A stretch of DNA of 64,000 nt from an uncultured Granulosicoccus sp. (GCA_947499955.1 CANMQI010000017.1:60772-124771); one strand, 5' to 3'; shown: positions 52,833 through 62,356, numbered from the stretch's first letter. The notes: a model not told the origin generated them from the letters alone. Program-made: numbers and translations.

Positions 52833-55199
52833 GTGAAAAGGAATGCTCTGACATATCGACGTGATCTGATACCACTGAGTATTCTTGTTCTCGGACTCTT
52901 GCTCGTACTGGCTCTGGGCATGGTCAACAGCAAGAGGAATGACGAAAGAATTCTGCTGGAAACGCGTATTACTGCCGAACAGGTCAAGATACGGCTCGAG
53001 TACTGCGTCGATTCCAGAGCCAGACAAGTCATGGCACTTGCCAGCCTTCCCTGGGAAAGCCGTCAACAGACAATCGACACATGGGCAGACTCTGCCAGCA
53101 TTCTATTACCGATCAATAGCGGCGTCCTGGCGTTCAATCATGTTGATCCGGAAGGGGTGATTCGGGTGGTGTACCCACCCGAAACCAATCAAGCTGCGCT
53201 GAATGTCAACCTTCATGAAAATTCCGACAAGTCTGTCATCCGCGCCTTGAGCGCCGCACAGAATTCGTCAGACATGACTCGTACGAATGTTGTCAACCTG
53301 CTTCAGTCCGGCAAGGGATTCGCATTCTACAAGCAAATCCTGACACCAGAACGTCAACCCCTGGGCTTCGCCAATGGTGTTTTTCGTGTGAGCGACTTGA
53401 TGGACACCTGCTTTGCAGAAAAGTCGCTCCGCAACCACTTCGTGTTTGGCATTTACGAAAACGATGAGCTTGTCTATTCGCAGTCTCGATCGGACATGCC
53501 CTTGCAGAGCCCCTACCTGGTCACCCTCCCGATAAAGATGATCGGAACACCCTGGCAACTGTCCTTTGCCCCCTTGCAATCCTATCTCGATGATACGAAC
53601 GGCATGGTGAATGAAGTGGGTATAGCGCTGGCAATTGTGATGGCATTTCTGTTGGCTCTTGCCAGCCACGCCTTGCTGAGACAGCAAAGCCATCTGTTGG
53701 AAAGAGAAGCCGAGTATCGCCTTCTTGTGGAGAACCAGACCGATATGGTGGTCAAGGTAAATCCGGAAGGCGAATTTCTCTATGTGAGTCCCAGCTATTG
53801 CAATACCTTTGGTAAATCGGAAAACGAGCTATTGCACAGACAGTTTCTACCGCTGGTGCATGAGGATGACAGGGAACACACACAACGGTCACTGTCGAGC
53901 CTGAAAAACCCTCCCCATACCTCGTACCACGAACAACGGGCGATGACGAAAGAAGGCTGGCGCTGGCTGGCCTGGTCGAACACGGCCGTTCTGAATGCAG
54001 CAGGTAATATCGAAGCCATTGCGGCTGTTGGCCGGGATGTCACGGAGATCAAGCGGCTTGAAGAAAATATCGCCCGTTCACAGAAAATGAAAGCACTGGG
54101 AGAAATGGCCGGCGGCATTACTCACGATTTCAACAACATGCTACAGGTCATTATCGGCAGTATCGAAAGTCTGTTACTGGACGATACTCTCAGCAAGACA
54201 ACCCGGCGCACCCTGGAACAGATTTGCAAGGTCGTTCTGCGTGCCATGAAACTGACCGACAAATTGTCCACACTGAGCCGGCAGGAACAGACGCAAAAGA
54301 ACGCATTCGATATGAACGCGCTTGTGGAGGAGCTGGTCGTCTTGCTTCAGCATACGCTGCCCGCCTCTGTTTCACTGTCGGCATCCCCATCAAACCAGCC
54401 TTTGCATGTTTTCGCGGACAGGTCTCAGATCGAACAGGTTCTTCTGAATATCTGTTTCAACGCTCGAGATGCGATCGAGTCCAACGGAAACATCAGAATC
54501 ATGACGTCAAGAAAGACGGTTGATCACGACTTCCTGAAGCAGATACCGGATATGGCTACCGGTGAGTACTGCGTCATTACTGTTGAAGATGATGGCTGCG
54601 GCATTCAGAACGACGTTCTTCCTCGGATATTCGATCCGTTCTACACCACCAAAGCTGCAGGTCTGGGAACGGGCCTGGGACTGGCCAACTGCTACAGCAT
54701 TGTCGAACAACACAAGGGCATGATCCTGGTGAACTCCACCCCTGATTCAGGATCCAGCTTCTCCGTATACCTTCCCTTGACGAACCCTGATGAACACGCC
54801 CTGCCAGATAGTCCGGCCGCTGTCCATGCGCTGCCAAAGCTGGACAAAAAGGTGGTTCTTGTCGCAGACGACAACGCGGAAATCCTTGAACTCACACGAC
54901 TGTCGTTGAAAATGGCAGGATTCGAAACTCTCACAGCGGACAATGGCAGACAGGCTCTTGACCTGTTTCAGCAGCATCGACACGCAATATCGTTGGTCAT
55001 ACTTGACTTTGTCATGCCGGAAATGGGGGGAGAGCAAGTCGCCAAGCAGATACGGCTTGTCGATAGCGAGGTAAAGATCCTGTTTGTTACAGGCTATATT
55101 CCCGAGGAAGTGACCGCCGGCCTCAAGGAACCCATCATCAGAAAACCCTACCAGAGAAACGATCTTCTGAAGGCTATCGAACAACTGCTCAGTCAATGA
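52833..55199 (+). CDS. CHASE-PAS hybrid sensor histidine kinase
   Basis: About 788 residues from GTG 52833 (TTG 52827 also possible). Membrane helix near 15-32, a periplasmic CHASE-like domain (GVLAFNHVDPEGVIRVVYP), second helix near 265-285, a PAS domain (YRLLVENQTDMVVKV) with PAC, an H-box AGGITHDFNNMLQVI, ATPase motifs (NICFNARDAIESN, GTGLGLANCYSIV) and a C-terminal receiver (VADDNAEILELTRLS, LVILDFVMPEMGG). CHASE domains sense small molecules outside the cell. No output regulator is adjacent, so its receiver may act through a distant partner. Confidence 0.9.
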   Translation: MKRNALTYRRDLIPLSILVLGLLLVLALGMVNSKRNDERILLETRITAEQVKIRLEYCVDSRARQVMALASLPWESRQQTIDTWADSASILLPINSGVLAFNHVDPEGVIRVVYPPETNQAALNVNLHENSDKSVIRALSAAQNSSDMTRTNVVNLLQSGKGFAFYKQILTPERQPLGFANGVFRVSDLMDTCFAEKSLRNHFVFGIYENDELVYSQSRSDMPLQSPYLVTLPIKMIGTPWQLSFAPLQSYLDDTNGMVNEVGIALAIVMAFLLALASHALLRQQSHLLEREAEYRLLVENQTDMVVKVNPEGEFLYVSPSYCNTFGKSENELLHRQFLPLVHEDDREHTQRSLSSLKNPPHTSYHEQRAMTKEGWRWLAWSNTAVLNAAGNIEAIAAVGRDVTEIKRLEENIARSQKMKALGEMAGGITHDFNNMLQVIIGSIESLLLDDTLSKTTRRTLEQICKVVLRAMKLTDKLSTLSRQEQTQKNAFDMNALVEELVVLLQHTLPASVSLSASPSNQPLHVFADRSQIEQVLLNICFNARDAIESNGNIRIMTSRKTVDHDFLKQIPDMATGEYCVITVEDDGCGIQNDVLPRIFDPFYTTKAAGLGTGLGLANCYSIVEQHKGMILVNSTPDSGSSFSVYLPLTNPDEHALPDSPAAVHALPKLDKKVVLVADDNAEILELTRLSLKMAGFETLTADNGRQALDLFQQHRHAISLVILDFVMPEMGGEQVAKQIRLVDSEVKILFVTGYIPEEVTAGLKEPIIRKPYQRNDLLKAIEQLLSQ

Positions 55200-55442
55200 A
55201 GAGACACGCTGAGGTTGCTTCCTTGTTCAGGGTGCGTTTCGCGGTGATAAGCACAAATAGGACAGGCAGACACAATGCCATATCGAGAATGACCATTTTC
55301 ATCCTGAATTCGTCGCTTCTGGCGCACTTCGATATTTTCGGAAGCGGTAAATATGTAGATTCAAGACACTCCTCGCCGGGTTTGTACAGTCACGACAAAA
55401 GCCTGTAGCCATTCTTCGTCGAATACCTGTTACAGCTCCGGT

Positions 55443-55997
55443 ATGACCCTGCCTCTCTATTCACGCAGCAACAGAATAGCGGCAGGAGCCGGCATGATGG
55501 CGACAGCCGATGTGCTGCTGAACACGATCATTGCGCCACTGTCCGTGGGGCTGGCCAACTCCATCAGCCAGGTGTTGCTGATGCATGCCATCCGAACACC
55601 GGATACGTATCAGCCTCGCAGTGAAAACGATAGCGTGCACTTGCAGCAGGCGCGACTGGAGAGCATCATCGAATTGATGGAGACGAATATGGAAACGCCT
55701 CTGAGTATCACCAGACTCGCCGCACATTCCGGGTTCTCCATTCGCCGACTCGAGCGCCGTTTCCTGAAGGCCACCGGCTATACCCCGAAGAAATTCTATC
55801 TGCTGCTTCGGCTCAAGCATGGCCGCACGCTGGTGGAACAGACAGCCTGTTCACTGACCGAAATTGCCATCAGCACAGGCTTTTCAAGTGGCGCGAGTTT
55901 CTCTCGTGCCTTTGCCCGCCAATACGATATTACGCCTGCTCGCCTGCGAGCCCTGAATGCCACTGTGAGTCGTGCTCCGGATTCAGCCAGCACTTGA
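55443..55997 (+). pseudogene. N-terminally truncated GlxA-family AraC regulator
   Basis: 184 residues. It keeps the end of the DJ-1/PfpI-like domain (AAGAGMMATADVLLNTI) and the full AraC helix-turn-helix pair (PLSITRLAAHSGFSIRRLERRF, SLTEIAISTGFSSGASFSRAF). Complete GlxA-type proteins have about 190 further residues in front. I could not find them in any frame in the 243-bp upstream gap. Either a remnant or a free DNA-binding domain that is still expressed. Confidence 0.75.
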
Positions 55998-56090
55998 AGA
56001 ATTGCCTGCCCATGGTTCCGCGTGCAATGAACACGCAAAAGCTCTGATCCATTAGCGAGAAGGCAATCAGGTCAGGCCTCGGATGTTCAG

Positions 56091-56849
56091 CTATCTCGAA
56101 GCCGCAGAGAGCGTTGCAATCATCGGAGCGCCATGGGTGATGATCACCGTGTGCTCATACTGAGCGGACAGGTTCCCTGTAACTCCAATCAGTGTCCATC
56201 CATCATCACCCGTTTCAACCTCAGTACTTTTCGTTGACAGGAAAGGTTCGACGGCAATGACCTGACCCGCACGAAGCGTTCGCCTGTCGTTACGGTCGTA
56301 GAACCCGAGAATACCCTCTGGTTCTTCATGCAATGATCTGCCAAGCCCGTGCCCAGCCAGGTTGCGAATTATCTTGAATCGATGTTTCTTCGCAACAGTC
56401 TGAATCGCCTTTCCGATTCTGTTGATCGGTACACCTGCCGTCGCCTCGGCGAGCGCACTATCCAGCGCAACTCGGGTCGCATGACACAAGCGCGCCTTGG
56501 TATGAGAGATGGGAGGCACAACCATGGTGGCACCGGTATCGGCGAAATACCCGTTCAGCTCGGCGGACACATCCACGTTGACAACATCCCCGGCAGACAT
56601 GATGCGTGAACCCGGAATGCCGTGAGCGGCCTCTTCATTGACACTGATACAGGTGAAGCCCGGAAATTCATAGGTCACTTTCGGAGCCGATCGGGCACCG
56701 GCTTCTTCGAGCAAACCTCCACCGAGCTGATCCAGTTCCAATGTGGTCATGCCAGGTTCGATAGCTGCCAACATGGCATCTCTTACCGCCGCCACAACGC
56801 CGCCTATCTGCATCACCCCGTCGATGTCAGCCTGATTCCCGATTGTCAT
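56091..56849 (-). CDS. map: Type I methionine aminopeptidase
   Basis: 252 residues. All five metal ligands are present: Asp in VNVDVSAEL, Asp in YFADTGA, His in LAGHGLGRSLH, Glu in IAVEPFLS and Glu in YEHTVI. Removes the initiator methionine. It is not next to rpsB, the classical location, so it may be an additional copy. It starts 27 bp after the MarR gene on the same strand, which suggests regulated expression. Confidence 0.9.
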   Translation of the reverse strand: MTIGNQADIDGVMQIGGVVAAVRDAMLAAIEPGMTTLELDQLGGGLLEEAGARSAPKVTYEFPGFTCISVNEEAAHGIPGSRIMSAGDVVNVDVSAELNGYFADTGATMVVPPISHTKARLCHATRVALDSALAEATAGVPINRIGKAIQTVAKKHRFKIIRNLAGHGLGRSLHEEPEGILGFYDRNDRRTLRAGQVIAVEPFLSTKSTEVETGDDGWTLIGVTGNLSAQYEHTVIITHGAPMIATLSAASR

Positions 56850-56875
56850 TCACCGTGCTCCTTCGAATTGATCCA

Positions 56876-57322
56876 TTACCCGGCACCCGGTGCGCGACCA
56901 CCCAGCGAATCTCTCAACAAGCGAGTCAGTTCAGCCAGCTTCTCGGCGTTGTCACTACCGATCTTCTCTTCCATGAAGAGGTCAATATCCGCCCATGCCC
57001 GGTCTATATCGCCTACCAGAGACTTGCCATCGTCCGTCAAGCTGATGATATTCCTTTTCGCGTTGTACGGATCTTTTTCGGCTGACACGTAGTTCAACGC
57101 AATCAGGCGTGTCGTCATGGTGCTCATACTGGCCGCCGTGATACCAAACTGGCGTGCCAGTTCAATCTGTGACATCGGCCCGATTCGATTCAGGGTCTTG
57201 ATGACCCGCGCTTGTTGAGGGCTCAGGTTGAATGGCAATAACTGGATGCGCAGGTGATCCTGAATCAGGTCTGCCGAATGCAGCAGATAATGAAACTTGA
57301 GAGAATCTCTTTCCTTGTTCAT
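56876..57322 (-). CDS. MarR-family transcriptional regulator
   Basis: 148 residues from ATG 57322; the longer frame would translate the promoter/operator. Winged helix with SQIELARQFGITAASMSTMTTRLIALNYV. It shares AASMSTMTTRL exactly with the second MarR at 58339, so the two are paralogues. A three-half-site operator lies 31-51 bp upstream and is repeated at the aor promoter. Confidence 0.88.
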   Translation of the reverse strand: MNKERDSLKFHYLLHSADLIQDHLRIQLLPFNLSPQQARVIKTLNRIGPMSQIELARQFGITAASMSTMTTRLIALNYVSAEKDPYNAKRNIISLTDDGKSLVGDIDRAWADIDLFMEEKIGSDNAEKLAELTRLLRDSLGGRAPGAG

Positions 57323-57352
57323 GATGGGAAGATTAACACGCGCCCTGTCCGG

Positions 57353-57373
57353 ATACCCAGTGGGTATGGGTAC
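57353..57373 (-). promoter_or_regulatory. Three-half-site operator upstream of marR
   Basis: ATACCC (57353-57358), GGGTAT (57362-57367) and GGGTAC (57368-57373), plus-strand reading; the first two form the palindrome ATACCCAGTGGGTAT. On the minus strand a -10-like TACAAT with a 17-bp spacer to TTCGAA lies just upstream. Confidence 0.55.
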
Positions 57374-57460
57374 GGGATTGTACAGCCATTGCGTATTCAT
57401 TCGAACTTTCATGAGCAAGGCTTCGATCCTTGTCCTGGAAGCTCTTCAGGGTCAGGAGAT

Positions 57461-57485
57461 GGCCTCACACCATCAGCGTGAGGCC
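57461..57485 (-). terminator. Hairpin after the RND adaptor gene
   Basis: Perfect 8-bp stem GGCCTCAC / GTGAGGCC with a 9-base loop, 15 bp beyond the adaptor stop codon; no T-run. Confidence 0.5.
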
Positions 57486-57499
57486 AATCGCCAGCTTAC

Positions 57500-58342
57500 T
57501 CAGAATCTCTCGACAAACTCCGTGACACGCTCGGCATTTTCCAGCTTGATCTTGCCTTGTTCGAATTGCTGCCGAATATGGTTGAATTCGGTTGCCGACT
57601 GGGTCGCATCCAGATAGACCGGGTCCAATTGCTGCACGGTAGCCAGTGCCGTTGTCTGGTTGGCTGTGACCAACGCACCTTCGCTGACCGTGGAACGCCC
57701 GATACGTCCATTGATGGGGGATATGACATTCGCATAGGACAGGGAAATCGTGGCCGACTCCAGATTGGCCTTGGCAGAGTCAACCGTTGATATCGCTTGC
57801 TGATAGGCTGCTTCGGCCTCTTCTGCACTTTCCTGACTGACGGCCTCGATCCTGACCAGTTCTCGATAGCGCGTCGCCTTGGCCTTGGCGCTGATCAAAG
57901 CCACTTCAGCACTGGAAACGGTTGCCTCGGCATCCCTGACCGCCGCCTGCACCGACGTCGGATCAATTTCGTAGAGCACTTGTCCGGCCTCCACCTCACT
58001 ACCTTCGGTAAACAGGCGCTTTCGAACGATACCGCCGGTTTGCGGCCGTATTTCGGCAGTGACAGCGGCGACCACGCGTCCGGTCAGTTCACTGGATACG
58101 GGTACCTGACTGCGCTCGACCGTGTAGGCCACGACCTCTACCGGGGGAGCTTCTCTGGGCGCCTCTGCCGCCTCCTGATTGCAGGCGACCAGGGTCAGCG
58201 ACAGCGCTGCTGTCATGATAGTGGTACGCCATACCCGATCCTGGCGAGGGCACTCTGATGAGGTGCCGTTGATCTTTCGCATGATATCGTTCTCTGGTTG
58301 TCTGGTGGATGATTCAGGTTGCAGCAGGCTTGTATTGTTCAT
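57500..58342 (-). CDS. RND efflux periplasmic adaptor, C-terminally truncated
   Basis: 280 residues. Lipoprotein signal (LVAC), lipoyl-like half motifs (PQTGGIVRKRLFTEGSEVEAGQVLYEID, in part), alpha-hairpin and DANGRIG-like PINGRIGRSTVSEGALV are all AcrA-like. The family is normally 370-400 residues; this one stops within the beta-barrel domain (KLENAERVTEFVERF) and no AcrB-type pump gene follows. Its ATG overlaps the upstream MarR stop by 4 bp. Probably a decayed efflux operon, although the shortened protein could still be made. Confidence 0.8.
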   Translation of the reverse strand: MNNTSLLQPESSTRQPENDIMRKINGTSSECPRQDRVWRTTIMTAALSLTLVACNQEAAEAPREAPPVEVVAYTVERSQVPVSSELTGRVVAAVTAEIRPQTGGIVRKRLFTEGSEVEAGQVLYEIDPTSVQAAVRDAEATVSSAEVALISAKAKATRYRELVRIEAVSQESAEEAEAAYQQAISTVDSAKANLESATISLSYANVISPINGRIGRSTVSEGALVTANQTTALATVQQLDPVYLDATQSATEFNHIRQQFEQGKIKLENAERVTEFVERF

Positions 58343-58827
58343 GCTGTCGTCTTCGGACAGGTTGACGCTTGCGTGTCGTGTTCAAGGCCGTCATCGGCCG
58401 GGGGTGAACCACCAAATGCCTTTAGTAGCTGTAAGGAAAATGCGGCAAAACTGTCGGCGTTCTCGTCACCGATGAACTGGCTGATCTCTCGATCGATTTC
58501 ATGCCATTCCCGGTGTATCTGCGCCAGCAAGCTGTCGCCGTGCGGTGTCAGTTCGAGCACATGACAGCGTTGCTCCTGCTCGTCAACATGCCTCTCCACA
58601 AGATCAGCTGCCAGCAGGCGGGTCGTCATGGTGCTCATACTGGCGGCGCTCAAGCCGAATTCGCGAGCCAATTCCACCTGGGAGGACTGCCCCATCCTGC
58701 CAAGCGCATCGAGAATCCGGGCCTGCCGAGGATGGATACCAAACGGGGCCAGCCGACTACGCAAGCGCTCTTCGAGCAGATGCGCGAAATGGAGGTGGAA
58801 GTGAAAGTTGTAGGTTTGTGGACACAC
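58339..58827 (-). CDS. MarR-family transcriptional regulator, second paralogue
   Basis: 162 residues from GTG 58827; the start is set by alignment to the other MarR protein and lacks a clear ribosome site. Winged helix SQVELAREFGLSAASMSTMTTRLLAADLV. It is translationally coupled to the adaptor gene, the usual arrangement for a local repressor of efflux. Two tandem palindromic operators lie just upstream. Confidence 0.85.
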   Translation of the reverse strand: MCPQTYNFHFHLHFAHLLEERLRSRLAPFGIHPRQARILDALGRMGQSSQVELAREFGLSAASMSTMTTRLLAADLVERHVDEQEQRCHVLELTPHGDSLLAQIHREWHEIDREISQFIGDENADSFAAFSLQLLKAFGGSPPADDGLEHDTQASTCPKTTA

Positions 58828-58843
58828 GGCAACACCGGCACTA

Positions 58844-58874
58844 TTGTTAGTATACTAATTGTTAGCATGCCAAC
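58844..58874. promoter_or_regulatory. Tandem MarR/SlyA-like operators
   Basis: TTGTTAGTATACTAA followed directly by TTGTTAGCATGCCAA: two 15-bp copies matching at 12 positions, with all changes being transitions. The first contains the perfect palindrome TTAGTATACTAA. The pattern recalls the SlyA consensus TTAGCAAGCTAA. Confidence 0.65.
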
Positions 58875-59038
58875 ATATAGGCTGTTGTGCAACGAGGTCG
58901 ACGTTGATTGTCGAATTCTCGACTCAGCGGGTTGTGGTAGAGGGAGGAGTCAGCCTGAGAGGGAACACGGTGCTGGCGTGTTGGCGAGAGACTGGAACAG
59001 CCGGTGGCGCAGGCAGACCGGTAGGCAGGAGCTACCTA

Positions 59039-59386
59039 CTAGTAAACGGCTGAATTGATGACGTACCAGCGTCCGTTCTTTTTGTAGATGCCCAAGTCAA
59101 TCAACGCATCTCGCTTCTCGTAGATGCCTTTCCATGCAAACCGGTGGACATCCATACCATCCAGATTTGCCTGTCGCATCGTACACAGGAATTCATGGCC
59201 GGTATTCATGCCGTTTCTTTCGTGCATATGCTGTATGTCGTTTGAAAATCTCTCACGTATAAAATTCTCGAGGTATTTTCCCTCAAAGCGTTTCGTGTAG
59301 AGATCGAAGTTGGCCGTATCATCTGCCTCCAACATCTCTTTCAGATATTTTTCCGCTACCTCGAACGCTTCAGATGTGTTCTTCAT
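59039..59386 (-). CDS. Hypothetical protein
   Basis: 115 residues, soluble, no recognised family. The sequence is well balanced and protein-like (AEKYLKEMLEADDTANFDLYTKRF at the start, KNGRWYVINSAVY at the end); the last part resembles the strand that closes NTF2-like folds. Lies alone between the MarR region and a secreted protein gene. Confidence 0.65.
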   Translation of the reverse strand: MKNTSEAFEVAEKYLKEMLEADDTANFDLYTKRFEGKYLENFIRERFSNDIQHMHERNGMNTGHEFLCTMRQANLDGMDVHRFAWKGIYEKRDALIDLGIYKKNGRWYVINSAVY

Positions 59387-59471
59387 AATTCGTCTCTGGA
59401 ATAGCGCCTATCTCTCGGATACACGATAATCATGATCATCACGCCTGTAGCCGCGACACGGTTGTCAGAGG

Positions 59472-60155
59472 CTACTGGCATTTCTCGGCATTGCGCATGC
59501 CCCAGAAGAAACAGGACGTTCGATACTCCGCATGCGACATCCTGTGCAAATCCAGTTTCAACACCAGCGTTTCGCGCGAATTGAAATCATATACTTGCGC
59601 AAGGTTCAGCTCTGGACCCGGGCTACACCACCAGTCCATGTCAGGGTCATCCGCCTGCGCATGGATCGGATCAAAACAGGTTGCGCTCAGATCCTTGTTG
59701 ATGGATCGAGGCGCATCGGCATTATCAATACGCGAGAGATTGACTTGATTATAGCCAGGGTCAATCAACAAGGTGTTTCTGTGCCGCGACACCCTATCCT
59801 GATTCAGGAACAACAGGCTAACGCGAACAGGCCGATACTCGCAACCTTTATCCCAAGACAACTCATTCAATGACAGATCGATGGCATGGCGATTGTTCGC
59901 GATTGCCGGGTAATACTCGAAGGCTTTCCTGGATGTATGTGTGTATGTAAAGGGCACCACAGCGTGAGACTGGCACCAGAAAACATCCTTGGTAGCGATA
60001 TAGTCAACGACCACCGTATATTCCAGACCATTCGCAATGCCGCCTGACATTGTCAGGCTATGGGATCGATCTTCGCTGCCTTGCCTGTTGTGCTCGAGAT
60101 AGATGAAACCTGTCACAGCCGACAAGATGCACATCAGGACTGATAAAACTTTCAT
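59472..60155 (-). CDS. Hypothetical secreted protein
   Basis: 227 residues with an N-terminal membrane/signal segment (VLSVLMCILSAVTGFIYL). The mature part has five or more cysteines, which would fit disulphides outside the cytoplasm. No family recognised. It is followed by the 115-residue hypothetical gene on the same strand. Confidence 0.6.
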   Translation of the reverse strand: MKVLSVLMCILSAVTGFIYLEHNRQGSEDRSHSLTMSGGIANGLEYTVVVDYIATKDVFWCQSHAVVPFTYTHTSRKAFEYYPAIANNRHAIDLSLNELSWDKGCEYRPVRVSLLFLNQDRVSRHRNTLLIDPGYNQVNLSRIDNADAPRSINKDLSATCFDPIHAQADDPDMDWWCSPGPELNLAQVYDFNSRETLVLKLDLHRMSHAEYRTSCFFWGMRNAEKCQ

Positions 60156-60406
60156 GACACCCTGACCTCACCTGTCTGGCTTCGCACGCCTCGAGATCCG
60201 CCGGTCCTGCCGGGACCCCACAAGTCACTTAGCGACGCCTCTCACGTGGTCTTGAACGCCGCTTCAATCCACCTCGCTGATAGTTTCGTGACCATGCACT
60301 GATGGTGTCGTGCACACATCGTGCTCGCATGCTGCCATTCATGAATGACAGTAGTTGCTTGCAGGGTTCGCTGAACATCTTCCATGACCCCCGTGCTTCC
60401 GGCCCA

Positions 60407-61348
60407 CTAGCCCATGACCTCTTTTGCAGCTCCCATTATGTGATGCATATGCCGCAGGTCCGAACCACAACAGCCTCCAACAATATTGAAATGTGGATAC
60501 CTCTTTCGCAACTCGCCAACCTGCCTTCCAAGCTCTTCCGGGTCTCCCGCATCCAGTGCATCAGCCACTTCCAACTCCGCATGGCTGCATCTGGAAGCAT
60601 TGACGACAACTCCGTGCAACCGCTGTACCCAGGAATCACCATCAAAGATGTTTGCGAAATGATCAGGATGTGCGCAATTGATCAGAAAATACAATGCCCC
60701 CGCATTGGAATTGGCATCAACCGTTTCTATAGCTTCTCTGACTGTCATCCCGGAGGGCAATCGCCCATCCGTCTCCACGGTGAACGCGATGGCAACTGGC
60801 ATGTCATACCGCTGCGCGGCGCGTACGATACCGGTCGCTTCTTCGGCATAACCTATTGTGAAGCCTGCGACGAAGTCTGCCTCTGTGTCCGAGTAGACCT
60901 CTATCTGTTCTGAATGGTAGTCCTCTGCCTCCGACAATGTCATCAGGTTGGAAAGCTCATACCCATCTCCTCTGGGTCCGACCTGACCACACAACACAGT
61001 TGGCAGATCTCCCTTTTCACGCCGTACGTCCGAAATCAACTCGATGGCTTCGATATTGAATTTTTTGAGATCATTTGCGGTGTAACCGAGCTTGGCACCG
61101 CGTTCACGATTGGCGGCCCAGGTTACTGAATCCAGAATCACACCAACACTGTGCTCAACTGCCAAATCGACAAGTCGGGAGTAGTATTCTCGAAGCAGTT
61201 GCTTTTGCTCAGGATTCGATAGCAGCGGGTAGGAAGCAAAACCTGGGAGATCGATACCGCGACTGTAGATGATGTCCGTATCCATCCCGGTGTAGCAGGC
61301 CATGATGCCTTTTCCGAGCTGAGGCTGTTTTTCCCGGTATATGGTCAC
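60407..61348 (-). CDS. Homocysteine S-methyltransferase-family protein
   Basis: 313 residues. The zinc-binding cysteines are in FLINCAHPDH and VGGCCGSD, as in the BHMT/MmuM family. The N-terminal DTDIIYSRGIDLPGFASYP differs from MmuM, and several similar proteins are annotated only by family. It would methylate homocysteine from S-methylmethionine, betaine or another donor. No linked transporter. The flanking gaps of about 250 bp on both sides hold nothing I recognise. Confidence 0.87.
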   Translation of the reverse strand: MTIYREKQPQLGKGIMACYTGMDTDIIYSRGIDLPGFASYPLLSNPEQKQLLREYYSRLVDLAVEHSVGVILDSVTWAANRERGAKLGYTANDLKKFNIEAIELISDVRREKGDLPTVLCGQVGPRGDGYELSNLMTLSEAEDYHSEQIEVYSDTEADFVAGFTIGYAEEATGIVRAAQRYDMPVAIAFTVETDGRLPSGMTVREAIETVDANSNAGALYFLINCAHPDHFANIFDGDSWVQRLHGVVVNASRCSHAELEVADALDAGDPEELGRQVGELRKRYPHFNIVGGCCGSDLRHMHHIMGAAKEVMG

Positions 61349-61601
61349 TGTCTATTCTCTCGAGACAAGCGTGACTACCAATCTACCATTAGCCTGGTTT
61401 TTTCACGGACATTTTCCACTATCCAGTTCGGCTACGCCAGGAAACGTCGAGCTCCTCATAACCGATACTCTCGTTTTTTTTCCTTCGTTCCTACACGGCC
61501 TTTATCCGTTTCATTTACATTACTCAGAGCGCCTGCCTTTCCAGATTGCTTCAAATCATCTTTCAACAAATGGCGTAGCAAGACGTTCACATCTATGGCT
61601 A

Positions 61602-61877
61602 TCACCGTAATGCATCTTGTCGGGAATGTTCATTTTTCATGGATTCATTTCCATTCAAATCACACAAACTTCCTTTGGCAGCCATGGAAGTCTTTTTGAA
61701 AGCTGTCAGCTTGCCACTGGCCACATAGAACTCTAACTCGTCACCAGGCCCTATTCCTAACGCTGCACAGTATTCTGCTTGTTTCGGATTACGTTTCAAT
61801 ACTTTGCGCCAGCGCTGCCGCAAAACGATCTTATTGGCGTCCGAACCAGATTCAACTAGCGTTCGCAGCTGCGACAC
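61602..61877 (-). CDS. Small protein, possibly AbrB/MazE-like
   Basis: 91 residues. The segment LGIGPGDELEFYVASGKLTAFKK resembles the swapped-hairpin DNA-binding fold of AbrB/MazE antitoxins, but the N-terminal half does not fit and no toxin is next to it. Low certainty. It begins the low-GC segment that carries toxin-antitoxin genes. Confidence 0.4.
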   Translation of the reverse strand: MSQLRTLVESGSDANKIVLRQRWRKVLKRNPKQAEYCAALGIGPGDELEFYVASGKLTAFKKTSMAAKGSLCDLNGNESMKNEHSRQDALR

Positions 61878-61991
61878 GGCATCGCTGGTAGCAGTAAAAG
61901 ACTAGCAAGCTCCCGCCTGACGCGCACCATATGTCGCCTGACTAGTGGTGTATTTGTCCCCGTAGCTTGATGTTATTTTCGTCTTTTGCCG

Positions 61992-62356
61992 TTATTCTTG
62001 TTCTTCGTTATTTTCTATTAACAGGCGCTCAACCTGGCTCTTCAGCTTTATAATATCTCGTGAAACAGTATTCCAGAGTATGTCTACATCTATATTGAAG
62101 TATTCATGAGATAAAAAATTTCTCATCTCAGTTGCCGATCGGAATGGAATGTCGGGATTCGAAGTTATTATTTCTGGATATTTTTTCTAATCAATGTGCT
62201 GGCCTCTCCGACAATCTCGAGATTCCTCATAACTGCGTCCTGTATCAAGCTAGAGCTGTAAAACTTATCTTTTCCTTCGAATGTATACTCTTCGATTTTC
62301 TCGATTGCCGTCACAATATGTTCTAAATAATCATTTATCCGTATTTCTTTGTTCAT
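61992..62356 (-). pseudogene. hepT: HepT-like HEPN toxin, frameshifted
   Basis: The first part (62356-62168) encodes NDYLEHIVTAIEKIEEYTF and VGEASTLIRKN, then stops. In the -1 frame the protein continues at once as YPEIITSNPDIPFRS, with the catalytic HEPN motif RNFLSH in MRNFLSHEYF, and ends at 61992. Shifting -1 at the A AAA AAT heptamer just before the break restores a normal HepT length of about 121 residues. It may be a pseudogene, a sequencing slip in an A6 run, or a recoded gene. It overlaps mntA by 4 bp. Confidence 0.8.

Noticed and set aside
55196..55408. 70-residue open frame upstream of the truncated GlxA gene
   Set aside because: Does not match the missing DJ-1-like domain and lacks protein-like character.
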